DNA of 10,984 nucleotides, from assembly GCA_900765125.1 (NCBI GenBank), contig CAAFQL010000298.1, positions 1-10,984 on the forward strand. The letters run 5' to 3'. A program made the position numbers and the translations under genes. Below, piece after piece: positions 1-6,973 of the stretch (position 1 is its first letter; every line of letters begins with the position of its first letter). The notes beneath the pieces were generated by a model. The model was not told the DNA's origin. It saw nothing but the letters and a program-made list of their open reading frames with translations, and did not search any database. This stretch comes from Oscillospiraceae bacterium (lineage in GTDB: Bacteria; Bacillota; Clostridia; Oscillospirales; Ruminococcaceae).

Positions 1-324
1 GCTTGCTGTAATGCCCAGTATGCTTTTTACCGCACCTGCAAGACGCTCTGCATTGCTGGCTTTAGATGGGGATAAGACGGACAGCTCATGCATGAGTTTC
101 CATACATAGTTTCTTTGTGTATTCGTTATCATACCCGGAACGCTGCAAGGTTTGAGCCTTTTTGTGAGCTCTTTGTCTACACGCCGAAATTCCTCTCCTG
201 TAAGTGATTTTACTGATTCTTTTCCGGTCAAACCAAAAACAAGCTGATGAAAGGCATCTTCATGGCTATTTGACTCCACCATGCCAAGAACGGCAGCCTT
301 TGCATAAAGCTTCTTAACGCTCAT
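1..324 (-). CDS. gemA: GemA/Mu gp16-like protein (DUF1018), C-terminus beyond window
   Basis: The first 108 residues are present; the reading frame is still open at the left edge, so the C-terminus is cut off by the window. The N-terminal part (about residues 5-60) has the family's early helix, 'GLTGKESVKSLTGEEF' and then an 'ELTKRL' helix. This is followed by 'GMITNTQRNYVWKLMHEL' at about 64-81, the second conserved block of DUF1018 proteins. Mu gp16/GemA belongs to this family and lies in the Mu early/middle region downstream of A and B, as here. GemA has been linked to host gene expression and DNA supercoiling, but its biochemical job is poorly known. The start is the ATG at 324. Its Shine-Dalgarno GGAAGTGAG overlaps the stop codon of the helicase-loader gene, with a 4-nt gap, so the two are probably translationally coupled. 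Family assignment is from remembered motifs. Confidence 0.75.
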   Translation of the reverse strand, partial: MSVKKLYAKAAVLGMVESNSHEDAFHQLVFGLTGKESVKSLTGEEFRRVDKELTKRLKPCSVPGMITNTQRNYVWKLMHELSVLSPSKASNAERLAGAVKSILGITAS

Positions 325-328
325 ATTC

Positions 329-1114
329 TCACTTCCTTAGCCTGTAATTTTTCTTTTGATCTTCATTGATAACAAACTGATAGCCCTTTGACATTTGATT
401 GATACGTCCTGCAATGGCTTCATCAATCTGACGTAGCTGCTGCATTGTCCATTCAGTTGAAATGATTGTAATCATATTGTTTCTGTATCTGTAGTCAATC
501 AGCTCAAATGCAAGTTTCACATCAGCACTTGATATATCAGAAATATCTTTTGTCTTAAACAAGTCATCTATGTAAAGAACATCAGTCTGTTTATATGGTT
601 CTATCATTTCATAATAATCTGATTCGTTAATACGACTTTTTAGCTTTGCAGAATCTTCACGCCAAACCAGATACCGTGCAGACAATCCTTGCTTTATCAG
701 ACCGCCTACAACAGCCGTACATATATGCGTTTTTCCGCAGCCAGTTTGTCCGCATATTATAAAACATCCAGACTTTTTCTTTACAAAATCAATAGCATTG
801 CGTTTGATATGTTCCTGAAATGGCTCTGTTGTTTCAAAATTTTGGAATGTGCATGTTTTTAGTAGATTAGATAATCCGCTTTCATGGATTCTTTTGAGCG
901 TATCCCTTGTTTTCAAGCATTTGCAGGAACGCTTGATTTCGTATCCATCTTCAATTACTGCAATAAATCCCTTGTTCTTACACTCTGAGCAATCATAACC
1001 TTTAAGGTCGCCGGGAAGCGAGTTCCAGTAATCTGCACGGCTCTGTATATACTCAGTACACGAAGCTGTCGAAGGAGCTGTTATCTTCGGGAATGAAAGT
1101 TTTTCCATCCGCAA
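329..1114 (-). CDS. dnaC: DnaC/DnaI-like helicase loader ATPase
   Basis: An AAA+ ATPase of about 260 residues, the usual size of DnaC/DnaI/IstB-type loaders that place the replicative helicase on DNA. Numbering from the ATG at 1120: a cysteine cluster C44-x2-C47 and C66-x-C68 fits the zinc-binding N-terminal domain of DnaI-type loaders. Walker A is GQTGCGKT at 124-131, Walker B VLYIDDLF at 181-188, sensor 1 ISTE at 220-223, and the arginine-finger region AIAGRI at 235-240. The start is uncertain. The Shine-Dalgarno GGGAGG directly abuts the ATG at 1120, leaving no spacer, so initiation there is unlikely. TTG at 1114 has a 6-nt spacer (chosen here); ATG at 1108 has 12 nt. It overlaps the end of the replisome-organiser-like gene by about 60 nt, forming a replication pair with it. 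IstB-type transposition ATPase is an alternative, but MuB already fills that role here. Confidence 0.88.
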   Translation of the reverse strand: MRMEKLSFPKITAPSTASCTEYIQSRADYWNSLPGDLKGYDCSECKNKGFIAVIEDGYEIKRSCKCLKTRDTLKRIHESGLSNLLKTCTFQNFETTEPFQEHIKRNAIDFVKKKSGCFIICGQTGCGKTHICTAVVGGLIKQGLSARYLVWREDSAKLKSRINESDYYEMIEPYKQTDVLYIDDLFKTKDISDISSADVKLAFELIDYRYRNNMITIISTEWTMQQLRQIDEAIAGRINQMSKGYQFVINEDQKKNYRLRK

Positions 1115-1358
1115 CTTCATCCTCCCATCTCTTTTGATTCAGCCATGTAGCAGCATGAGGAATATACTTCCAGTTCTGCCTGCTCCATGCATAATATTTT
1201 TTCTGCCTTTCAAGGCTCTCCATGATTTCTTCAAACTGCTGCTCTGTAGGATTGATTTTAGCAAACGCTTTCAATGCTTTCTCTCTGCCTACGTGTTTCG
1301 GATATGCCGCCCAGAATTTGTCAAACATAACATTTCCTGTACTTTCTACTGTCCTCAT
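1053..1358 (-). CDS. Replisome-organiser/DnaT-like C-terminal domain protein
   Basis: A 101-residue protein built around two motifs typical of the C-terminal part of phage replication initiators: FWAAYPKH at about residues 15-22 and IPHAATWLNQKRWEDE at 66-81, joined by a helical stretch. In many Firmicutes phages this domain ends a longer origin-binding protein (DUF1376 or phage_rep_org type) and is thought to contact the helicase or its loader. Here it stands alone without an N-terminal DNA-binding domain. ATG at 1358 was preferred to the ATG at 1391 because it has GAGGAG with a 7-nt spacer, and because the extension to 1391 would overlap the preceding gene. The gene immediately downstream encodes the DnaC-like loader, which supports a joint role in helicase loading. 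Function is inferred from motif resemblance and context. Confidence 0.72.
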   Translation of the reverse strand: MRTVESTGNVMFDKFWAAYPKHVGREKALKAFAKINPTEQQFEEIMESLERQKKYYAWSRQNWKYIPHAATWLNQKRWEDEVADGKTFIPEDNSSFDSFVY

Positions 1359-1362
1359 TATT

Positions 1363-1749
1363 TTACTCCTCGTAAAGTTCAATTGATTCATTGTTTTTGA
1401 TGATATGGCTTTTCAGAGAACGAAATGAATTCCAGTAAGGCGTAAACGAATAATATGTTGCCTGCTCCTGAACTGCTTTCTGAACAGACTTGCGTTTCTT
1501 AGCAAGTTTCTTTTTATCAGCAGCGGTAAGCAGGGAGTGCTTGCAACGCTGATAAAACCTACGGCGAATATCGCTGTCTTCCACAAGCCACTCTGCTTTT
1601 ATGTATCCATCTACATATACAGCGATAACCATTTTCATTTTTTCTCTCAATACACGAAGCGTGACTTTATAGCCGTCAACTTTCAGATTAACTCCTGCTC
1701 CCGGATAGCAAAGCTTTCTTTCAATGTTTTCCCAATCTTCTTTTGTCAT
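1363..1749 (-). CDS. Conserved-looking phage protein of unknown function
   Basis: A 128-residue protein with no domain that I can name firmly. The N-terminal half alternates beta-prone hydrophobic segments (VTLRVL at 29-34, MVIAVYVDGY at 40-49). A strongly basic helix follows (residues 79-93, rich in Lys), and the tail 'YWNSFRSLKSHIIKNNESIEL' region (105-125) resembles the ends of many small hypothetical proteins in gut phages. The start is secure: AAGGAGG with a 6-nt spacer before the ATG. The stop lies 4 nt before the start of the replisome-organiser-like gene, so the two are likely coupled. Position just ahead of the replication pair suggests a DNA-related early function, but that is only context. 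No signal peptide, membrane span or metal-binding cysteine cluster is visible. Confidence 0.75.
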   Translation of the reverse strand: MTKEDWENIERKLCYPGAGVNLKVDGYKVTLRVLREKMKMVIAVYVDGYIKAEWLVEDSDIRRRFYQRCKHSLLTAADKKKLAKKRKSVQKAVQEQATYYSFTPYWNSFRSLKSHIIKNNESIELYEE

Positions 1750-1760
1750 AAGCAGCCTCC

Positions 1761-2060
1761 TTACTTAATAGAGAATCTCTTGCTTGTAGAGGGTTTAAGA
1801 TACTGCATATACAGTTCCTCATGTTCTTTTTCGAACGTTGTTGTATCAAATCTGCTTGCAGCCATAGCCGCCCAACGAACAGTGAACTCGCCGCACTGAA
1901 CCTCTTCTATCTGCTTACTTTCCATAAGATCCTTGATCAGATTAGTATTCTCTTTGATCTGCTCTTCAAGAGCCTTTTTCTGAGCTTCCAGCTCCTTGAC
2001 CTTTCTGACTGCCAGAAGCATTGCCTCTGTTTGCTTTTTTGTAAGTGTATTCGTACTCAT
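1761..2060 (-). CDS. Small coiled-coil protein, unknown function
   Basis: A 99-residue protein. Residues about 15-50 form a charged heptad-like helix (VKELEAQKKALEEQIKE), likely a coiled coil. After it comes a compact segment, 'EEVQCGEFTVRWAAMAASRFDTTTF' at roughly 52-76, and a tail ending KPSTSKRFSIK that looks beta-like and basic. The coiled coil followed by a small C-terminal fold is reminiscent of phage Gp157 or host-nuclease-inhibitor (Gam-like) accessory proteins, but the match is too weak to assign. ATG at 2060 was chosen because it has GGAGG with a 7-nt spacer; an earlier in-frame ATG at 2102 has no Shine-Dalgarno and lies in the structured leader. The stop is 11 nt before the next gene, whose ribosome binding site fills the gap. 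Confidence 0.72.
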   Translation of the reverse strand: MSTNTLTKKQTEAMLLAVRKVKELEAQKKALEEQIKENTNLIKDLMESKQIEEVQCGEFTVRWAAMAASRFDTTTFEKEHEELYMQYLKPSTSKRFSIK

Positions 2061-2107
2061 AATAATACCTCCGTTTATGTATTTGTTTCCCTGACTCTGC
2101 ATTTGTA

Positions 2108-2160
2108 CGGGCTTGTCACCGCCTTCGGCTGCATTAGGGTGAGGAGCTGATTTGCTCCTC
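2108..2160 (-). promoter_or_regulatory. Structured intercistronic leader with two hairpins
   Basis: The 111-nt gap between the DUF551 gene and the coiled-coil gene contains a perfect 7-bp stem at 2141-2160 (GAGGAGC, 6-nt loop, GCTCCTC). A second fold, GCC-GAA-GGC at 2121-2129, is flanked by CACC (2117-2120) and GGTG (2138-2141); the outer pairing competes with the first hairpin for base 2141. Read on the minus strand, neither hairpin is followed by a U-run, so I do not call it a terminator. It lies upstream of the ribosome binding site of the 1761-2060 gene and may affect translation or mRNA stability. Seen directly as complementarity; role inferred. Confidence 0.5.
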
Positions 2161-2171
2161 GTTTAGAGTTT

Positions 2172-2786
2172 TTAGTTTGCTTTATACGGTTCAGGAAGCG
2201 GCATCCAAGCGACTACACCGGTAAACACACATCCATTAAAACGATCATGAAACTGTTTGTCAATTACACAAAATTCAGCAATTGTCATGTATCCATATAC
2301 ATCGCAAATAAGTGCTTCTCCGCTTGTTCCCGGCAATCTTTCAGATACTGGAATCCAACTCATTTTTGTCTCGATCAAGTCTTTCAATGCATCTATCTCT
2401 TTTAGCATTTCTTCGTACTTTTCTTCGTCAAATTTATAGTCATGAATTAAGTGAGCCCTCCAACAGAACGCCCTATCAATGGCATTTTGTATTGCATTTT
2501 CAGCGTTATCTCCAAAAAGCAGATCACTGATAACGCCGGCAAGATGACCGTCGATATGCATAGGCTTTTCGCAAAAACATAATGCAAAAAATTTAAGTCC
2601 ATGGTCGAAATAATCAAAATTAGCATCCAAGGCACTAATTTGATTAAATGCTTTTCCAAGCTCTGCGACTATTTTTAATATGCTGTGTAATGTACAGTTA
2701 TTAGCTATCAATTCCTTAGAGAGAGTATCAAAAATATATTTTATAGCGACTTGTTCACGGTTATCTATTACTTTTTCATTCATCAT
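2172..2786 (-). CDS. DUF551-domain phage protein
   Basis: A 204-residue protein. Its C-terminal domain (about 143-200) starts with SWIPVSERLPG and ends with VAWMPLPEPYK, the bracketing motifs of DUF551, a small domain very common in phage and prophage proteins and without a known activity. The first 140 residues are mostly helical and include FDEEKYEEMLKEIDALKDLIETK at 119-141, a helical linker into DUF551. I do not recognise the N-terminal part (cysteine-containing, FFALCFCEK at 66-74). Two adjacent ATG codons (2786 and 2783) follow AAGGAG with spacers of 5 and 8 nt; the first was taken. The gene overlaps the end of the DUF6906-like peptide gene by 11 nt, so translation is probably coupled. 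Domain call confident, function unknown. Confidence 0.85.
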   Translation of the reverse strand: MMNEKVIDNREQVAIKYIFDTLSKELIANNCTLHSILKIVAELGKAFNQISALDANFDYFDHGLKFFALCFCEKPMHIDGHLAGVISDLLFGDNAENAIQNAIDRAFCWRAHLIHDYKFDEEKYEEMLKEIDALKDLIETKMSWIPVSERLPGTSGEALICDVYGYMTIAEFCVIDKQFHDRFNGCVFTGVVAWMPLPEPYKAN

Positions 2787-2946
2787 AATCTCTCCTTTTT
2801 GGAATGGTACGTGTGCAGTCAGTAAATCTATGTACAACAACTGTTTCTGTACTTGTATTCTTGCTGATCAGCCAGTCATCTGGAGCAAGACCGGCATATC
2901 TGAGCAAGCTTTTCTGCGCTTTGGTGGGACGCTTTCCGTTTTTCAT
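2776..2946 (-). CDS. DUF6906-like small phage protein
   Basis: A 56-residue basic protein starting MKNGKRPTKAQKSLL, with GLAPDDWLISKN at about 19-30 and VVVHRFTDCTRTI at 37-49. This matches my memory of DUF6906, a family of roughly 50-residue phage proteins with the pattern 'MK-GK-PT-xQK ... GLNPENWLVVK ... IVHR-TGK-R-I'; its function is unknown. The start is the ATG at 2946, with AGGAG about 10 nt upstream, inside and just after the stop codon of the membrane-protein gene. The end overlaps the first 11 nt of the DUF551 gene, which carries its ribosome binding site within this coding sequence. The end-to-start overlaps on both sides and the family match make it a real gene despite its length. 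Confidence 0.75.
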   Translation of the reverse strand: MKNGKRPTKAQKSLLRYAGLAPDDWLISKNTSTETVVVHRFTDCTRTIPKRRDYDE

Positions 2947-2959
2947 TTTTTCATCACTC

Positions 2960-3244
2960 CTATATGATCAAGCTTGCAAGCAGATGTGCCATTGTTACTG
3001 CAAGTCCCGAAGCCAAAGTTCCTAAAAAGAAACCATACATAAAGCATATCTGAAAATTCATTCGCTTGTATTCTGCCTTTTCTAACGCTTTAATTTCTTC
3101 TTTAAGAGCCTTTATATCTTCTTTAAAAACCGCATCGTATTCAGCATCACCTCTGAGGAGGCTTTCTCTGTCACGTATAAGATCGTTAAGCTGGAACATC
3201 GCTTTTTCGTACTTAGTAGACTTCATTCTGAACATTCTTTTCAT
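2960..3244 (-). CDS. Small membrane protein with coiled coil
   Basis: A 94-residue protein directly downstream of muB. The first 60 residues are charged and helical: DVFKEDIKALKEEIKALEK-type heptads at about 37-57 suggest a coiled coil facing the cytoplasm. Residues about 64-93 (ICFMYGFFLGTLASGLAVTMAHLLASLII) form one long hydrophobic segment, enough for one membrane span, at the extreme C-terminus, so it may be tail-anchored. The start is well supported by GGAGG with a 7-nt spacer; that Shine-Dalgarno lies within the last codons of muB and only 2 nt separate the genes, so the two are probably translationally coupled. No lytic or holin family is recognised. A holin is possible by shape (coiled coil plus a single span), but position in the early operon argues against lysis. 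Confidence 0.75.
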   Translation of the reverse strand: MKRMFRMKSTKYEKAMFQLNDLIRDRESLLRGDAEYDAVFKEDIKALKEEIKALEKAEYKRMNFQICFMYGFFLGTLASGLAVTMAHLLASLII

Positions 3245-3246
3245 TC

Positions 3247-4398
3247 CTATACCTCCATTTTCTTGATTTTGTTCAGGATCTCATTCAGATTATCAAAATG
3301 AATCTTTGCGTCCTTTGCGCCTTTAAGCAGCGCATCAAAATCATATCTGCCGTAGTTGTACGCATTTTTGAAAATGAATAAGGCTTTTCTCTGTCCAAGA
3401 TTAGGAGTTGTCGCAATGCAGTGAAGAAACATAAGTTCTTGCAGCATATTCCGCTCGGTAAGCTGCGGATACAGCATCTTCGTATCTTCAAACTGTATCT
3501 GTTCAGCTGTATACGTCGGTTCAGTGACAAATCGGCTGCTTACCTGTACACGGTCACTGGTGTATCTGCCATTAAACTTGTTGTAAAAACAAGGGTTTCC
3601 AACAAATGCAAGTCCTATGGTTTCACCTTTTGATTCAAAGTAATCGGGGATAGAACGCAGTGCGTTTGCTGCCTGATATGTAAGTTCCTGTGCTTCATCT
3701 ACAATGATTATCATTCCATCATGCAGTTTTGAAAAGACTGCATTTTTTACACGTCTTTTATTGTTATCGCTGATTCCGAGTTCAGCAGCTAATAAGTACA
3801 GGACATCATTTGCAGTGTGGTGAAATACGCTCGCCGTAATTACAATTGTTTTTGTACGATTATCCTTAGCATATTTCTGTATGGTTTTTGTCTTTCCTAT
3901 ACCGGAATCGCCTGTTATGACAGCACATCCGCCTATAACATGAACATTTCTCAGGCGTTCGTATATCATTTGAGATATAGTTGTAGGTGCATATTCGACC
4001 GGAACATAAACGCTTGGAAGCTCGCTTTTTTCTGATTTGATCTTAAAATACTCTATCAGAGCTGCAAAATATTTTTCAGATCGACCTATGTATTTTCCTC
4101 GCCTCATTTGTGAAATAACTGCTGAGCTAATGCCTGCCTTTTCAGCAGCTTTACTTTGACTTCCTGCTATGGGAATCGACTTCTCAAATTCCTTAAGAGC
4201 AGAAACTTGCTCAGATTCATATGTAGAGAATGCTGTTTCACGTTCTTCTAAAAATTGTGTTGCCTTATTAAGTGCCGCTTCATCACCATTACAAGCAGCT
4301 TCAAATTGGTCTTTTGAGATTCCTATGATCATATGAATCTTATCAAAATCCACATTCAGCTCATCGGCAATAGCCGCAGCTCTTTCTTTTAAATCCAT
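3247..4398 (-). CDS. muB: MuB-type target-selection ATPase
   Basis: MuB is the AAA+ ATPase that coats target DNA, stimulates MuA and directs transposition away from the phage's own DNA. The protein has 383 residues, longer than Mu B (312). Visible parts: an unfamiliar N-terminal stretch (1-75), an HTH domain with SQSKAAEKAGISSAVISQM at 80-98 followed by the basic RRGKY (99-103), Walker A GDSGIGKT at 163-170, Walker B IIIVDEAQ at 230-237, sensor-1 VGN at 266-268 and a likely arginine finger at R289 (SSRF). The C-terminal part carries TTPNLGQRKAL (330-340). It lies immediately after muA with only 3 nt between stop and start, and its ribosome binding site AAAGGAG (8-nt spacer) is inside the end of muA: the classic A-B arrangement. 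The extra N-terminus is the only oddity. Confidence 0.93.
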   Translation of the reverse strand: MDLKERAAAIADELNVDFDKIHMIIGISKDQFEAACNGDEAALNKATQFLEERETAFSTYESEQVSALKEFEKSIPIAGSQSKAAEKAGISSAVISQMRRGKYIGRSEKYFAALIEYFKIKSEKSELPSVYVPVEYAPTTISQMIYERLRNVHVIGGCAVITGDSGIGKTKTIQKYAKDNRTKTIVITASVFHHTANDVLYLLAAELGISDNNKRRVKNAVFSKLHDGMIIIVDEAQELTYQAANALRSIPDYFESKGETIGLAFVGNPCFYNKFNGRYTSDRVQVSSRFVTEPTYTAEQIQFEDTKMLYPQLTERNMLQELMFLHCIATTPNLGQRKALFIFKNAYNYGRYDFDALLKGAKDAKIHFDNLNEILNKIKKMEV

Positions 4399-4401
4399 GA
4401 A

Positions 4402-6408
4402 TTATGCTCCTTTCGTTTTTTCAAGCCTGTCATTTACAGCCTTTAAAGCTGCAAGTTCATCTGATATGGAAACTGAAATTATATTTTCACGTCCCGGATA
4501 CTCAGAATTTAATTCCGCAGCGGTTATCGGATGTACGGTCTTAGGTCGGCATATTTTCATCTTGTCCATATTTGAAGCAGCTTCGTTGATTCTTGCTGCC
4601 AAAACATCAATAGCATCAGAATCGGTATATGCAGCCACCGCCTGTTTGATCGCTTTCTTGTTACGTGCAATATGCTTCATTGCAACAGCAATCTTGTTTT
4701 GACCTTCTTCACCCTTAGCATCATAAGGAACATCAAGATAATCGGCTCTTTTGTATACCCATAAGAATCTACCGGTTTCTTTATCATATACTCTGACTTC
4801 ATCAAGATTAGCCGGATCATAGCGAACATAAACTTCCTTATTAACATGAAACGATGTATTTTCATCTTTGAACCATATTTTTTTGCCATAAAGCTCAATG
4901 CATACACCATTACGCTTGATTTTCTGAAAGCGTGATGTTCTTGCAAGAAGCAATACAAGATCTTCGTCTGCTGCATCACGGAACATAACTTCCGGAGAAT
5001 TTATACTTTCATTCCATACATCAATTCTTGTCATGCCCTTATAGCGTTTTTCTTTTCCACCATATGCCTTACAGTTGTATCCGCCGTTTATCAATGTAGA
5101 CAACAGCTCTGCAATTTCTTCATCAGTCGGTATTTCTCCGTTTTTAACCTTTTTTGCAAGATCTTCTGGTCTTTCAAGGATCGTACCGCCTGAATATCCG
5201 CTGAAAGCTTTTGAAATAAATTCCTTAAACGTAAGAAAATATCGCTCTATGTTCTTCGCCTTTGCATTTTTTACAAGGGCGTTGACCATTTTTACATCAA
5301 GCAGTGATAGAATAGTAGGAGGATCATCCTCTTTATTCCAGTTGGCTTTTTTACGGTGACCTCTTCCGGCTATATCATGTGTCAGGAATTCAGAACCGTT
5401 ATCAAAATACACACCCAATGGTATACCGTAGCCATTCAGAACTGCTGCACGAAATGCAAGCAATGTAGATTGTGAGCAGGGGTTGTCACATAAGTTCCAG
5501 CCTACGATAACACCGCTTTTAGCGTCCATATATGCTGTAAGCGATAATCTGTGCGGCTTTCCCTCCGATGATAGCGATATGACATCAAGTGTGTGGTTGT
5601 CCGCTATCCATATATCATTGGCATTGAGATCAGTATAATCACGTTCTATGTATTCAAGATACTTGTCAAAGCACGACTTTTTACCATAGCGAGTAAACTC
5701 AAGCACACAGTCAGGAATCTCACTCTTGATTCTTCTGCGGAATGTGCGTTCAGATGGAATAGAACTGTAAAGCTCCGGATATTTTTTAGCGCACCATGCT
5801 TTTAAGTCAGTGTAACATCTGCTTACAGTCGGACGACTGGAAACAAGATATATTCTTGTAAACATCTTCCATACATCGTCATCCATAAATGAAACGCCCC
5901 TATTCCAACCTCCACGTTTATCAATAAGACCGTCATAGTCATTCTCTCTGAATGCGGCATATTTTCTGTAGAGAATGTCCGTGCTTATATTTATGCGTTC
6001 TCCGTACTCAAGTCTGCACTTGCCTACAAAATCAGCATCAAAAGAAGTTTTTTTCTTGTATTTTACTCTTAGCTCCTGCCATTCACGGATAATGCCACAC
6101 CACAGAGCGATCTCTTGACGCTCATAGGCAGAATACTCTTCAAAAGGCTTTTTAACTACCTTTTTACGAGGTTTTAAAATCTCTGTTTCTTTCAGCTCCG
6201 GAGCTGTTCCGGCTTCCTTTTTAAGCCTGCCATAATACCTTGATTTCAAATCATCAGGTAAAGATGAAACTGGGATCATATATTTCATTCGGTTTTTACA
6301 ACTTTTCATCGATGTAGCTTGAAGTTTGCCTTGACTGCACAGAATTTTTATATATCGTTCAGAACAGTTCTTTAACTCAGCAACTTCTTTAACCGTCAAA
6401 TATTCCAC
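4402..6408 (-). CDS. muA: MuA-type DDE transposase
   Basis: The enzyme that cuts and joins the phage ends to target DNA in replicative transposition. At 668 residues it is almost exactly the length of Mu A (663). An N-terminal helix-turn-helix region (1-60, beginning LTVKEVAELKNCSERYIK) should bind the phage ends or operator/enhancer. The catalytic core has the DDE triad at D270 (IWIADNHTLDV), D336 (VYFDNGSEF) and E388 (AKAKNIERYF), close to the D269/D336/E392 spacing of Mu A. The downstream beta-barrel region follows, and the C-terminal 80 residues are helical and charged, as expected for MuB contact. Translation starts at a GTG (6408) with AAGGAG and a 7-nt spacer. A GC-only hairpin sits just upstream of that site, and together these may hold transposase output down. 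Both the triad and the neighbouring muB make the call firm. Confidence 0.96.
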   Translation of the reverse strand: MEYLTVKEVAELKNCSERYIKILCSQGKLQATSMKSCKNRMKYMIPVSSLPDDLKSRYYGRLKKEAGTAPELKETEILKPRKKVVKKPFEEYSAYERQEIALWCGIIREWQELRVKYKKKTSFDADFVGKCRLEYGERINISTDILYRKYAAFRENDYDGLIDKRGGWNRGVSFMDDDVWKMFTRIYLVSSRPTVSRCYTDLKAWCAKKYPELYSSIPSERTFRRRIKSEIPDCVLEFTRYGKKSCFDKYLEYIERDYTDLNANDIWIADNHTLDVISLSSEGKPHRLSLTAYMDAKSGVIVGWNLCDNPCSQSTLLAFRAAVLNGYGIPLGVYFDNGSEFLTHDIAGRGHRKKANWNKEDDPPTILSLLDVKMVNALVKNAKAKNIERYFLTFKEFISKAFSGYSGGTILERPEDLAKKVKNGEIPTDEEIAELLSTLINGGYNCKAYGGKEKRYKGMTRIDVWNESINSPEVMFRDAADEDLVLLLARTSRFQKIKRNGVCIELYGKKIWFKDENTSFHVNKEVYVRYDPANLDEVRVYDKETGRFLWVYKRADYLDVPYDAKGEEGQNKIAVAMKHIARNKKAIKQAVAAYTDSDAIDVLAARINEAASNMDKMKICRPKTVHPITAAELNSEYPGRENIISVSISDELAALKAVNDRLEKTKGA

Positions 6409-6424
6409 TTAACCACTCCTTTCA

Positions 6425-6442
6425 GGCGGCAATAAAGCCGCC
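6425..6442 (-). promoter_or_regulatory. GC-only hairpin before the transposase ribosome binding site
   Basis: A perfect 6-bp stem GGCGGC/GCCGCC with a 6-nt loop, extendable by TTC/GAA across a bulged base. On the minus strand it ends about 3 nt before the Shine-Dalgarno of muA. No U-run follows on that strand, so it is not a standard terminator; on the plus strand GAAAATTTTATC follows, also poor. Its position suggests an effect on translation or on stability of the muA message. Confidence 0.5.
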
Positions 6443-6454
6443 GAAAATTTTATC

Positions 6455-6483
6455 TTGACAAAATATTACTTTTCTGATATACT
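6455..6483 (+). promoter_or_regulatory. Consensus sigma-70-type promoter facing rightward
   Basis: TTGACA at 6455-6460, a 17-bp spacer and TATACT at 6478-6483 match the vegetative consensus at 11 of 12 positions. The predicted start is near 6490. It fires against the leftward operon: the RNA would be antisense to the 6491-6847 gene and could reach the rightward gene at 6974. I see no better promoter directly upstream of 6974. A chance match in AT-rich DNA is possible but unlikely at this quality. Confidence 0.6.
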
Positions 6484-6490
6484 TTTATTG

Positions 6491-6847
6491 TTAGCTTAGC
6501 AAGGTCAATTCCTTGTAAAGCGTCGCAATTTCCAGTTGTACGGCAGTATAAATCGTTCCAAGATCATAGCCGCACAGCTGGACTTTTTGTATATGCATCA
6601 GAATTTGCTGGTTAATCTCAATGAATCTTGTCTTGCAGTGCTTGACTGCATCAACATTTATTTCATGAAATCCAAAGCTGTCAATGAATTCCGCCGTTTC
6701 TGTTTCCGCTGTCAGAATACTTTGAATGAGTTCTACCTGCATATCTATATTGTGCAGAAGCTCCTCACACTTTGCCATATCAGCAAGAGCAGCAGCGGTC
6801 TTTGTGATCAGCTTTAAAACATGACTGATACTTTCCTCCCAACTCAT
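6491..6847 (-). CDS. Small helical protein upstream of muA, unknown function
   Basis: A 118-residue protein that appears almost entirely helical, with long amphipathic stretches (for example ISHVLKLITKTAAALADMAKCEELL at about 7-31 and TAVQLEIATLYKELTLLS at the end). There are no membrane spans, signal peptide or recognisable DNA-binding motif, and I do not recognise a family. Translation starts at the ATG at 6847 with GAGGTG and a 7-nt spacer, downstream of a structured leader that includes one copy of the 68-bp repeat. It is the last gene before muA in the leftward operon, in a place where Mu itself has only ner, but the protein does not look like Ner. A strong rightward promoter sits just beyond its 3' end and would make antisense RNA to it. 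Confidence 0.7.
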   Translation of the reverse strand: MSWEESISHVLKLITKTAAALADMAKCEELLHNIDMQVELIQSILTAETETAEFIDSFGFHEINVDAVKHCKTRFIEINQQILMHIQKVQLCGYDLGTIYTAVQLEIATLYKELTLLS

Positions 6848-6881
6848 TTCTGTTCACCTCTTTTCTATTTTCAAGATTCCG

Positions 6882-6949
6882 GTCTGCCATCATCAGTGCC
6901 GGGAGACCATCTCCGGCAGACAGCGGAGCTTGTCCGCTGTTTCGGCTTT
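6882..6949. repeat. 68-bp direct repeat, copy 1 (structured)
   Basis: Identical to 7665-7732 except for one base (C at 6929, T at 7712). It contains the hairpin CAGCGGA-loop-TCCGCTG (6921-6939), the stem GCCGG...CCGGC around 6898-6917, and an alternative pairing of GTCTGCC (6882-6888) with GGCAGAC (6915-6921). It lies between the divergent genes 6491-6847 and 6974-7468. The single difference is in the hairpin loop, so it leaves all stems intact. Confidence 0.92.
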
Positions 6950-6973
6950 TTACTTATATCAAAGGAGTTAATT

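Noticed and set aside
6536..6817. Rightward open frame of 93 codons opposite the 6491-6847 gene
   Set aside because: No Shine-Dalgarno and unusual composition; it is the antisense shadow of a gene with a good ribosome binding site, although the 6455 promoter would transcribe it.
6921..6950. Standard intrinsic terminator for the leftward operon
   Set aside because: On the minus strand no U-run follows the hairpin, and genes continue beyond it. A weak rightward attenuator remains possible and is noted as such.
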